A DNA stretch of 23,518 bases from CAYRTD01 sp964426915 (GTDB lineage: Bacteria; Bacteroidota; Bacteroidia; Bacteroidales; GCA-2748055), in the NCBI GenBank assembly GCA_964426915.1, contig CAYRTD010000052.1, positions 1 to 23,518 on the forward strand, read 5' to 3'. Below the pieces are notes generated by a model. The model saw nothing but the letters and a program-made list of their open reading frames with translations. It was not told the DNA's origin and made no database searches. Each line of letters begins with the position of its first letter. Positions within the stretch are counted from its first letter, which is position 1. A program made the translations under genes and the position numbers. This document shows, piece after piece, positions 13,254 to 20,688 of this stretch.

Positions 13254-15907
13254 AAAATTTTCTTGACGGCTTGTATTACGATAAGGGTCATAATACTTGT
13301 GCCGGCTGCCAGAGCCCAGAATTTTGCCGACAGATCGGTAAATGAAAGGTTATCGTGTAATACAGGAATAAAATAGGCTGCAAAGAGGGCAGCAAAAGAA
13401 ATTCCCAGTGCCATCCAGATATATTTATTACGGGTAACCTGGTTATTGAAAAGATTTTCTTCGGGTTCTCTCATATTAAATACGTGAATGAGTTGTGAAA
13501 AGGCTAAACTAAAAAAGGCGACCGTATTTGCGAGTTCATGTGATTTATCAAAATATAGCACAACAAGCAAATAGGATAGGGTTATAATTATCGCCATAAT
13601 CGATCCGTATACAATCATTGCCAGCCAGTTTTTTTTGTTGATAATTGGCTCGTTGGGATCCTTGGGCTTCTGACGCATTATACTCTCATCTCCTTTGCCC
13701 AGACCTAAAGCCAGAGCAGGAAAAACATCAGAAAGAAGGTTAAGGAAAAGAAGTTGCAGGGGTAGTAGTGGCAACTTGAACAAGGAGAAACTGATCCCGG
13801 CAATGATCAGGATTTCCGCCAGGTGATAGGATAGTTGATAAACAACAAATTTCCGGATATTTCCGAAAATAATTCTTCCTTGCTGTATTGCATCCACAAT
13901 GGAAAAAAAGGAATCATCTTTGAGCACCATATCAGCGACCTCCTGTGCTATCTGTGTCCCCTTTTTGCCCATAGCAATGCCAATATTGGCTTTTTTCAGG
14001 GCCGGTGCATCATTTACACCATCGCCGGTCATTGCTGTTATTTCCCCTTTTTCCATGAAGTGCTCAACTATCTTGTTTTTTTGTCTCGGATCCACCCTGG
14101 CAAAAAGATCTGTATTGTAGATTCTGTCGGAATTATCCTCCAGTTCTTTCCCTCTCATTACCCCAATTTCTCCCGATTCAGTAAGATGGACTTTTTTTCC
14201 GATATTTTCTGCCGTCCCCGGATGGTCGCCTGTAACCATAACTACTCTTATGCCTGCCCTGTGGCACCTCTCCAGGGCACTGCTTATGTTCTTTCTTGCA
14301 GGATCAATGAAACACAGGTATCCCACAAATATCATTTTTTCAACAAAATCCTCCTGCTCTTTTAATTCTTCCTCTTTATTTTTATCTTCAATCCGGTAGG
14401 AACAGGCAATCACTTTTAAACCTTTTCCCGACAATTCCTTATTTTTCTTCAGCCACTCATCTTTGAACTCCTCATTAATATCTTTCTGTTTCCCTTCTTC
14501 CAGGTATTTAACAGACTTCGAAAGCACGGGTTCTGCAGCTCCCTTGCAGGATATATATACTTCATCATTTACGATATTAATTGCCCCCATGAATTTGGAA
14601 TCTGAATCGAATGGATCTTCATTTATACGTTCTTTCTCGAGCAGTTCTTTAGCTTTATCAGGTTCATTTTCGTTAAAAAACTCCATCAAGCTCACATCCA
14701 GTGGATCGCCTGTATACTTATTTTTATCGGTCTCTTCTGCATCGTTGCAGAAAATGGAAACATTCCGGATATGCTGAAAAGATTCACTTTCCGATACTTC
14801 ATCAAGAACTTCGCCTGCTTTTTCTTCATTATCATCATCTGATATCTCAATGTGCTTTCCGGGATATTCAAAAATGGTCAGAGTAAGTTTATTCTCGGTG
14901 AGTGTACCTGTTTTGTCGGTGAAAATAACGGTCGTTTCCCCCAGAGTTTCCACTGCTGCGAGTTTTTTCACGATTACATTTTTCCTGGATAAGCGTAACA
15001 TACCTCTTGCCAGGGCTATACTGGCAACAATGGCTAATCCTTCCGGTATGGCGGCAACTGTCCATGCAATGGCCGTTTGTATCATCAGGTAAGCCTCTTT
15101 ACCGGCAAGCCATCCTATCAGGAAAAATGCAGTGGCTAATCCTACCGTTATCCAGATAAGCTTACGGGAAAGCTTATTTAATTTAACATTCAGTGGGATT
15201 TTCTCTTTTTCTTCTTCACTTACCATTTCCGAGATCTTCCCGATCTCAGTATTTTTGCCTGTTGCAGTTACTATAGCACGGGCTTTACCGCTTACCAGAG
15301 CTGTTCCTTTATGCAACATATTGACCCTGTCGGCAAGGGGGGTGTCTTCATCAAGCTTTTCATCTTTTTTTTCCACAGGCAACGATTCTCCTGTTAATGG
15401 AGATTCATCCACTTCTAATTCAGAAGTGAACGTTATCCGGGCATCTGCCGGAACCACATCTCCCGATTCCAGTAGAATGATATCCCCCGGTACCAGATTT
15501 TCCGCATCGATTTCTTTGCTTTCCCCGTCCCGGTGAACGTTTGCCTTTAATTTATCAAGCTCTTTAAGGGCTTTCATTGAAGTACGCGCCTGGTATTCCA
15601 TCCAGAAACCTATAACGCTGTTCAGAACAATTACGATGAGTATGGCAATGGCTTCGGGAATATCACTGAAAATAAAGGAAACTACTACAGCTCCAAAAAG
15701 AAGAAATATAACAGGATTATTTAATTGGTCGAGAAATAGTCTGAATAAGCTCTTTTGCTTTTTTTCCTCCAGTTTATTCGGACCGTATTCCTCTCTTCTC
15801 TTTTTTACTTCTTCTTTCTTTAACCCTTCTTTACGGGTTCCGAAATTTTTAAAGCTTTCTTCAATGGTGAAAGTAAAGGGGGGGGTGCTGTCCGTTTTTT
15901 TGTTCAT
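13244..15907 (-). CDS. P2-type cation-transporting ATPase (calcium-pump-like)
   Basis: 887-aa polytopic ATPase. It has the N-terminal cation-ATPase domain (about 10-75), the actuator TGES (172-175), PEGL in helix M4 (288-291), the phosphorylation site DKTGTLTEN with D331, the nucleotide-site KGA (455-457) and the hinge GDGVND (628-633). The PEGL motif and helix M6 NLLSDVFPALALG (N723, S726, D727) match the calcium-site residues E309, N796 and D800 of SERCA. In M5, H695 stands where SERCA has N768, while E698 matches E771; this would alter site I, so one ion per cycle, or another ion, is possible. Eight to ten membrane helices are visible. The start is 48 bp past the stop of the App1-like gene, which suggests co-transcription. 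Its stop codon lies inside a repeat fragment. Confidence 0.93.
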   Translation of the reverse strand: MNKKTDSTPPFTFTIEESFKNFGTRKEGLKKEEVKKRREEYGPNKLEEKKQKSLFRLFLDQLNNPVIFLLFGAVVVSFIFSDIPEAIAILIVIVLNSVIGFWMEYQARTSMKALKELDKLKANVHRDGESKEIDAENLVPGDIILLESGDVVPADARITFTSELEVDESPLTGESLPVEKKDEKLDEDTPLADRVNMLHKGTALVSGKARAIVTATGKNTEIGKISEMVSEEEKEKIPLNVKLNKLSRKLIWITVGLATAFFLIGWLAGKEAYLMIQTAIAWTVAAIPEGLAIVASIALARGMLRLSRKNVIVKKLAAVETLGETTVIFTDKTGTLTENKLTLTIFEYPGKHIEISDDDNEEKAGEVLDEVSESESFQHIRNVSIFCNDAEETDKNKYTGDPLDVSLMEFFNENEPDKAKELLEKERINEDPFDSDSKFMGAINIVNDEVYISCKGAAEPVLSKSVKYLEEGKQKDINEEFKDEWLKKNKELSGKGLKVIACSYRIEDKNKEEELKEQEDFVEKMIFVGYLCFIDPARKNISSALERCHRAGIRVVMVTGDHPGTAENIGKKVHLTESGEIGVMRGKELEDNSDRIYNTDLFARVDPRQKNKIVEHFMEKGEITAMTGDGVNDAPALKKANIGIAMGKKGTQIAQEVADMVLKDDSFFSIVDAIQQGRIIFGNIRKFVVYQLSYHLAEILIIAGISFSLFKLPLLPLQLLFLNLLSDVFPALALGLGKGDESIMRQKPKDPNEPIINKKNWLAMIVYGSIMAIIITLSYLLVVLYFDKSHELANTVAFFSLAFSQLIHVFNMREPEENLFNNQVTRNKYIWMALGISFAALFAAYFIPVLHDNLSFTDLSAKFWALAAGTSIMTLIVIQAVKKIFSI

Positions 15908-15955
15908 AGCGGTGATGAAAATTATTTATGGATATATAATTGGAAACAGAGATCG

Positions 15956-17059
15956 TCAGGTTTTTGTTTCAATTTTTACATCCTCACTTATATAACCTTT
16001 TTCCTGTGCATGGCTGGTCATTTTTGAGGTTGAATCAACTTCATGGTAGTCTGTATTCACCTCTTTGAGAATCTCTTCAAGATCTTCTTCATGTTCAGAC
16101 TTTTTAGAACTAACTTTCCTGATATATATAGTTTCAACCCGGTCAGGAAATTCCATGGCAAGACGTTTGTATATAATTCTGTCTTTTTGACCACTGTCAC
16201 CAAAAAGAATAAACTTCCGGTCATCAAAATATTCCATTAAATACTTGATTTTATCATATTTATGCTCGTGGGTTCCTCCACCCGATTTCCAGAATTTGTA
16301 AATACTGGCGTTTAATTTTTTTAACATGAAAACACCTTTAGGAATATTATTATAATGAAAAAAATCTTCGAGGAGGTCATAAAGATTCCATTCGCTACTC
16401 GATACATAAAAGAAAGGATAGGATGACTGATTCGTTTTACCCAACTCCAGCTGTCTGTAAAATCCGGCAATACCTTCAAAAGGAAGTCGCGTCAGGGCAT
16501 TCTTAAATAACATGAGCCTTAATTTTCTAAACGTTTGTGTGGAGTGGGAGATAAGGACCGTGTCGTCGATATCGGACACAAAGATTCGTTTTTGATTTGA
16601 GCTGATAATGCGGACTTCTCCTTCAGCGACTGTTTTCGGTTGTTCTTCCACAATCTGATCAAGGAGTTCGAATGAAACAGGATGCCAACACTGATCCGGA
16701 GTATCGAAAATTTTATCACCCGTTTCAAAATCGAATTCAAAAAAACCATACTCATCGGTCTGGGAAATTTTTGATTCCCCCATAAACTCTGCTTTCACTC
16801 TCACACCTGCAATTTCGTCACTTGAAAAACGCTTGATAGTGGAAAGAATATTCTTCCATACTTTTTGTTGCTCTTCGGGCTTGGTTAGTCCTTTATCTTC
16901 AACAACTATTCCCTGGATATGTACCATTTTCTCGTTTCCGAATCCTCTGAATGGCTCAATTTTTGGAATTCCCAGCCAACCTGCCTTTTGTTTCAGGTAA
17001 AGTCTGATCCTTCTAAAGGGTTTTGAAATGAATTTAAATACGGGTTTAATATATGCCAT
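15956..17059 (-). CDS. App1-like phosphatidate phosphatase (DUF2183, HAD-type)
   Basis: 367-aa protein with a HAD-type DxDxT active site in FVSDIDDTV (D163 and D165, T167). It also has the DUF2183 hallmarks FFYVSSSEWNLYDLL (216-230), GGGTHEHKYDKI (260-271) and ILFGDSGQKD (284-293). The N-terminal 150 residues hold a beta-rich region (GVRVKAEF, YGFFEFDFE) typical of this family. Yeast App1 turns phosphatidate into diacylglycerol, and that activity is the likely one here. A basic amphipathic N-terminus (KPFRRIRLYLKQKAG) without a signal peptide could touch the inner face of the membrane. It is divergent from the lipid kinase at 17124 with 64 bp between starts, and upstream of the P-type ATPase on the same strand. 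Confidence 0.88.
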   Translation of the reverse strand: MAYIKPVFKFISKPFRRIRLYLKQKAGWLGIPKIEPFRGFGNEKMVHIQGIVVEDKGLTKPEEQQKVWKNILSTIKRFSSDEIAGVRVKAEFMGESKISQTDEYGFFEFDFETGDKIFDTPDQCWHPVSFELLDQIVEEQPKTVAEGEVRIISSNQKRIFVSDIDDTVLISHSTQTFRKLRLMLFKNALTRLPFEGIAGFYRQLELGKTNQSSYPFFYVSSSEWNLYDLLEDFFHYNNIPKGVFMLKKLNASIYKFWKSGGGTHEHKYDKIKYLMEYFDDRKFILFGDSGQKDRIIYKRLAMEFPDRVETIYIRKVSSKKSEHEEDLEEILKEVNTDYHEVDSTSKMTSHAQEKGYISEDVKIETKT

Positions 17060-17074
17060 GGTTGAATATTATAC

Positions 17075-17082
17075 TAAATTTG
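17075..17082 (+). promoter_or_regulatory. Candidate Bacteroidota -7 element in the divergent promoter region
   Basis: TAAATTTG matches TAnnTTTG exactly and is placed to start a transcript about 35 nt before the lipid kinase GTG. The whole divergent region is only 64 bp (17060-17123), so the App1-like and kinase promoters must overlap or sit inside each other's leaders. No good -33 TTTG is seen. Confidence 0.35.
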
Positions 17083-17123
17083 CATCAATATATACAAGAT
17101 TCAAGCCATTCTAAAAGAAAAAA

Positions 17124-18014
17124 GTGAAAACAGATTCAAAGCGAAAACTATTATTTGTTATTAATCCACAATCAGGTGGAGATGGAAAGAATGATATGGA
17201 AAGCACTATTTCCGGTCTTTCTAAAGATTATGATTATGAGTGGAAAATTTATTATACCAGTGGAGAAAATGATAAGTCTTTAATTGAGGAAGAAATCAGG
17301 AATTACGATCCTGAAATGCTTGTTTCTGTTGGTGGTGACGGTACTGTAAATCTTGTAGCTTCAATGATCCTCCATCGTGATATTGGCATGGGGATCATTC
17401 CGGCAGGTTCTGCTAACGGACTCGCCCATAACCTTGATATTCCTAATAAACCTGATGCTGCCCTTGAGAAATGCCTGCATGCTGAGGCCCAACCGGTAGA
17501 TGTGATCAGGATTAACGACCGGTATAATTGTATTCATTTAAGTGATATAGGTATTAATGCCCGAATAGTTAAACGATTTGAGGAGGAAGGTGCAGCTGGT
17601 CTGATAGGATATGGAAAGCAACTCTTCAAAGAATTTTTTTCTCCGTCTTCTGCATTTAAATTCAAGGTTTCCTACGATCATTCGGATTACAACATGAGAG
17701 CAGAAATGGTGGTTGTTGCCAATGCCCGGGCTTTTGGCACAGGGGCAGTGATAAATCCAAAAGGGGATATTGATGACGGAAAATTTGAGATCATTATCAT
17801 AAAGCCCTACCCATGGTGGTTTGTATTTCGTTTGTTTGCCGGTTTTTTAACCGGTAATTTCAGTAAGATGAAATATGTGGATGTGCTTTCTTTGGAACAT
17901 GCCCGTATTGAATTAAAAAAACCTGCAGAGATGCAGATTGACGGAGAGATCATGGAATCACTTAAGTCAATCGATATAAAAATGATACCCGGGGCTGTAA
18001 AGATTCATTATTAA
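17124..18014 (+). CDS. Diacylglycerol kinase-type lipid kinase (YegS/DgkB family)
   Basis: 296-aa soluble lipid kinase of the DAGK catalytic-domain family, expected to phosphorylate diacylglycerol or a related lipid to the phosphatidate form. FVINPQSGG (11-19) starts the domain. GGDGTVN (70-76) is the nucleotide-binding loop and PAGSANGLAHNL (93-104) is the second core motif. Later segments IGINARIVKRFEEEG and GDIDDGKFEIIIIKP are typical of YegS-like proteins. The start is a GTG at 17124: no ATG fits, and the fold begins 9 residues later. It diverges from the App1-like phosphatase, which would run the reverse reaction. The nearest gene downstream is convergent. Confidence 0.92.
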   Translation: MKTDSKRKLLFVINPQSGGDGKNDMESTISGLSKDYDYEWKIYYTSGENDKSLIEEEIRNYDPEMLVSVGGDGTVNLVASMILHRDIGMGIIPAGSANGLAHNLDIPNKPDAALEKCLHAEAQPVDVIRINDRYNCIHLSDIGINARIVKRFEEEGAAGLIGYGKQLFKEFFSPSSAFKFKVSYDHSDYNMRAEMVVVANARAFGTGAVINPKGDIDDGKFEIIIIKPYPWWFVFRLFAGFLTGNFSKMKYVDVLSLEHARIELKKPAEMQIDGEIMESLKSIDIKMIPGAVKIHY

Positions 18015-18105
18015 TAAATAAATGTGAAAATATCTCCTGAAATCGTGGATTTTTTTCTACAAAAATACATTCCGGTTTTGGGTGGGAGGACTCTTTGGTG
18101 TTCTT

Positions 18106-18495
18106 TTATTTTTCGTAAGAGCGTTTTTCCTGAATTTTACCATCCGATTTATGAATTATAAGGCTTACATTATTTTTTTTGGCCAGTTCCCGGGCTTTTT
18201 CAACCGCATATTCTTTTTTATCAAAAACATGTTTTGCTTTTCGGTTGTCTTCTTCTTCAACGGCCCAACCATCATCATGAGATTTTACATGCAGATCTTT
18301 GTCATTTCCATTGCCTGATCCGGAGCCCTGTTCGCCGGCCCATTCCTTCGCCTTGCTTATAGCTGTGGCAATGGCGATATCTTTTTTCATTTTCCCTTCT
18401 TCAATCAGTGAATTTAATATTTCAATAGCTTTGTCCCTTACTTCCGGAGAAAGCTTTTTCATTGAGTCAGGATATTCATTTTTTGAGTATGGCAT
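18106..18495 (-). CDS. YdaT-like protein with ChaB-like and DUF2188 domains
   Basis: 129-aa protein with two small domains. The N-terminal part, about 1-53 (MPYSKNEYPDSMKKLSPEVR then AIATAISKAKEWA), resembles the ChaB-like head of Bacillus subtilis YdaT. A Gly/Ser/Asn hinge (about 55-64) follows. The C-terminal part, about 68-127, is DUF2188: HVKSHDDGWAVEEE, then a helix with KARELAKKNN, then LIIHKSDGKIQEKRSY. Proteins of this type are small, cytosolic, highly charged and often found with stress genes; no biochemical role is established that I know of. It starts 52 bp after the NADH dehydrogenase gene on the same strand, so it may be read from that promoter. Confidence 0.85.
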   Translation of the reverse strand: MPYSKNEYPDSMKKLSPEVRDKAIEILNSLIEEGKMKKDIAIATAISKAKEWAGEQGSGSGNGNDKDLHVKSHDDGWAVEEEDNRKAKHVFDKKEYAVEKARELAKKNNVSLIIHKSDGKIQEKRSYEK

Positions 18496-18547
18496 GGTTT
18501 ATATATTTTATCCTTGGGTTATTAAAACAGTTACCAGTTTAAATTAG

Positions 18548-19924
18548 TTACTCTGATTCATTCATTTCTTTAACAATTATTTTACTGATTTGATCATTTT
18601 TTTTGGAGGAGGGCCTGATTATTAGCCTTATCCCCCTGTCGAAGGTAAAGTAATTCCATACCCAGTTAGCAAAGGTTATAGCTTTATTTCTGAACCCTAC
18701 CAAGAACATCAGATGAACAATCATCCACAAAAACCACCCTTCTATTCCTGAGACATTCACATTGTTCGGAAGGTCGGCAACCGCTTTATTTCTTCCAATG
18801 GTGGCCAGAACTCCTTTGTTTTTATATTTGAACGAATTCATTTCATGCCCGCCCTTATGTTGGCGGTTAAGATTTGATGCCAGATGTTTTCCCTGCTGGA
18901 TGGCAGCCTGGGCAAGGCCCGGAAGTCCTTTCGGGTGTTCATTGCTCATCATGAGGGCAACATCTCCTATTGCGAAAATATTCTTATATGTATGTTTTGT
19001 TTCATAATCCTTATAGACCTGGTTGATATGATTAACTATTAGTTTGCTTTTTTTTATGCTTCCCTTTCCGAATCCATCTATAGGATTTCCTTTTACTCCT
19101 GCTGCCCATATGAGTGTTTGTGTTGGAATTTCCTCTCCATTATCGAGCTTTACCAAATTCCCATCATAATCATTGATCATACGATTCAGTATAATCTTCA
19201 CACCCATATTTTCCAGGTACTTATGAGCTTTTTTGCCCGATTTCTCCGACATCATTGGTAATACCCTTTCAAGGCCTTCGATAAGATATATATTGACGGT
19301 ATCCAAATCCAGCCTGGGATAATCTTTTGGTAAAACATGTTTTTTTAGTTCAGCAATAGCTCCGCATACTTCCACTCCCGTAGGACCTGCTCCCGTTACC
19401 ACAAATGTTTTGTATTTCCTTGTATCTCCTTTATCGGAGTATATTTCAAGATTTTCGAACTGTTGAAAAATATGGCTTCTCAGGTCCAGGGCATGAGTAA
19501 CCTGCTTAAGGGGAAAAGCATTCCTGGATATATTCTTATTATTAAAAAAATTCACCTTTGCTCCGGTAGCAATAATCAGATAGTCATACTTCAGTATACC
19601 GGCAGTGGTTTCAATGATATTCCTGGAAGGATGGACTTTTTCTGCTTTTAGCATTCGGAAATATATGTCTTTTTTCCGGTTCCTTAGTATCTTTCTCAGT
19701 GGACCTGCAACCGCATCCGGCTCAAGACCTGCTGTTGCCACCTGGTACAGGAGTGGTTGAAAGCTATGATAATTATACCGGTCAAGTATGATTATCTGAA
19801 AAATTGCCGGGTCCAGACGGCGTATTATATTCAGACCGCCGAAACCACCTCCAATAATTACAACGCGGGGCTTTTCTGTTTCCGGAATATTCAGTGTGTC
19901 AGGATTTTCTTTGTTCTGCTCCAT
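18548..19924 (-). CDS. ndh: Type II NADH dehydrogenase (NDH-2)
   Basis: 458-aa single-subunit flavoenzyme that passes electrons from NADH to quinone at the membrane without pumping protons. The FAD-binding motif is VVIIGGGFGGLNIIRRL (21-37). The second Rossmann motif for NADH is VVTGAGPTGVEVCGAIAEL (174-192). The flavin-contact segment is NIFAIGDVA (314-322). The quinone-site region GLPGLAQAAIQQGKHLA (332-348) follows. The C-terminus has the hydrophobic WFLWMIVHLMFLVGFRNK (396-413) and WVWNYFTFDRG segments that anchor NDH-2 to the membrane. The family resembles sulfide:quinone reductase, but the redox-cysteine pattern of that enzyme is not seen. It is divergent from the rhodanese-aceE genes across a 400-bp gap. 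Confidence 0.92.
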   Translation of the reverse strand: MEQNKENPDTLNIPETEKPRVVIIGGGFGGLNIIRRLDPAIFQIIILDRYNYHSFQPLLYQVATAGLEPDAVAGPLRKILRNRKKDIYFRMLKAEKVHPSRNIIETTAGILKYDYLIIATGAKVNFFNNKNISRNAFPLKQVTHALDLRSHIFQQFENLEIYSDKGDTRKYKTFVVTGAGPTGVEVCGAIAELKKHVLPKDYPRLDLDTVNIYLIEGLERVLPMMSEKSGKKAHKYLENMGVKIILNRMINDYDGNLVKLDNGEEIPTQTLIWAAGVKGNPIDGFGKGSIKKSKLIVNHINQVYKDYETKHTYKNIFAIGDVALMMSNEHPKGLPGLAQAAIQQGKHLASNLNRQHKGGHEMNSFKYKNKGVLATIGRNKAVADLPNNVNVSGIEGWFLWMIVHLMFLVGFRNKAITFANWVWNYFTFDRGIRLIIRPSSKKNDQISKIIVKEMNESE

Positions 19925-20326
19925 GGTACCAAACTTTTCTTTTGTTTTTTTAGAGAAAAAACCATTCCAGCCGGAGACGGATCTCTATCTTAGGATACTA
20001 TAATCGACCTGGTTTTAATTGAATATAAATGCATTCCAGAATTTCATGAGTGAAATAGGCGTATTTACAGGCAATATCTCTTTGCCTGAGATATTTCTTT
20101 TTTCACACATTTAATTTTTGGGTATCGGTAAGTGACCGCTTTTGGTGTGGAATATTGTCCCGGTTTTTCTTTTAATTCCACAGCCTTTCACTCTGTTTAA
20201 ATGAAAACAATCGAGGTAAAGAATAGAAATTCAGTTTGTTACCACATTCATGGTTTATATAATTCCCGTATAATTTTTGTTGGTATGGAGATTGTCTGTT
20301 TTATTGATGATTTTAAAAAAATTGAT
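19925..20326. other. Gene-free divergent interval, long leader of the rhodanese gene
   Basis: This 402-bp gap holds the promoters of the NADH dehydrogenase (minus) and rhodanese (plus) genes. A TATAAT sequence occurs at 19999-20004. Two overlapping alternative hairpins lie at 20068-20103. The rhodanese frame is open back to an ATG at 20201, but the 42-residue extension carries no rhodanese similarity. Nothing else is recognised. Confidence 0.65.
20068..20103 (+). promoter_or_regulatory. Two mutually exclusive hairpins, the second followed by a T-tract (possible attenuator)
   Basis: CAGGCAA (20068-20074) can pair with TTGCCTG (20082-20088). Alternatively AATATCTC (20073-20080) can pair with GAGATATT (20088-20095), which is then followed by TCTTTTTT (20096-20103) in terminator fashion. 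The two stems share bases, so only one can form. No plus-strand gene precedes this point, so it is not an ordinary gene-end terminator. It lies about 220 bp before the rhodanese start. Confidence 0.45.
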
Positions 20327-20647
20327 ATGAAAACTATTAAACACAAGGAACTGAAGAAAAAGATGGAGAATGATGAAATAATCCTTATTGAAGTTCTCGG
20401 TGAAGAAAAATACAAAAAAGCCCATATTCAGGGAGCCATAAATATTCCTTTGGAAAAAATTGGTACAGAAGCAAAAAGTCGTTTCGACAAGGATAAACCG
20501 ATTGCAGTTTACTGTACGGATGAAAATTGCAGTGCCAGTCCTACCGCAGGAAAAAAACTTGAGGAACTGGGATTTAAAAACATTTATCATTTCAAAGGGG
20601 GCAAGAAAGAGTGGAAAGATGCCGGCCTTCCTATGGAAGAAGGATGA
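20327..20647 (+). CDS. Single-domain rhodanese-like sulfurtransferase
   Basis: 106-aa rhodanese fold. IIEVL-type first strand (IILIEVLGEEKYKKAHIQGA, 18-37) then INIPLEKI, the active strand PIAVYC with C63, and the ending HFKGGKKEWKDAGLPMEEG are typical. The active loop is C63-TDEN-C68 followed by SASP. It has two cysteines and lacks the arginine of the classical CxxxxR loop, so chemistry may differ from thiosulfate sulfurtransferase; persulfide carrier or thiol exchange is possible. ATG 20327 is preferred to ATG 20201, because the longer form adds 42 residues of no visible domain. It is 41 bp upstream of aceE on the same strand, so it may be part of the same transcript. Confidence 0.85.
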   Translation: MKTIKHKELKKKMENDEIILIEVLGEEKYKKAHIQGAINIPLEKIGTEAKSRFDKDKPIAVYCTDENCSASPTAGKKLEELGFKNIYHFKGGKKEWKDAGLPMEEG

Positions 20648-20688
20648 AGACCGAAAAATGAGTTATTCAGACCAATAAAATTACTAAA

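Noticed and set aside
13130..13345. Frame across the hairpin element and ATPase end
   Set aside because: It overlaps the ATPase gene on the other strand and a structured repeat; the peptide has no protein character.
20201..20326. Longer rhodanese start
   Set aside because: It adds 42 residues of A+T-driven sequence with no rhodanese similarity; a repeated MKTI start at 20327 leads straight into the fold.
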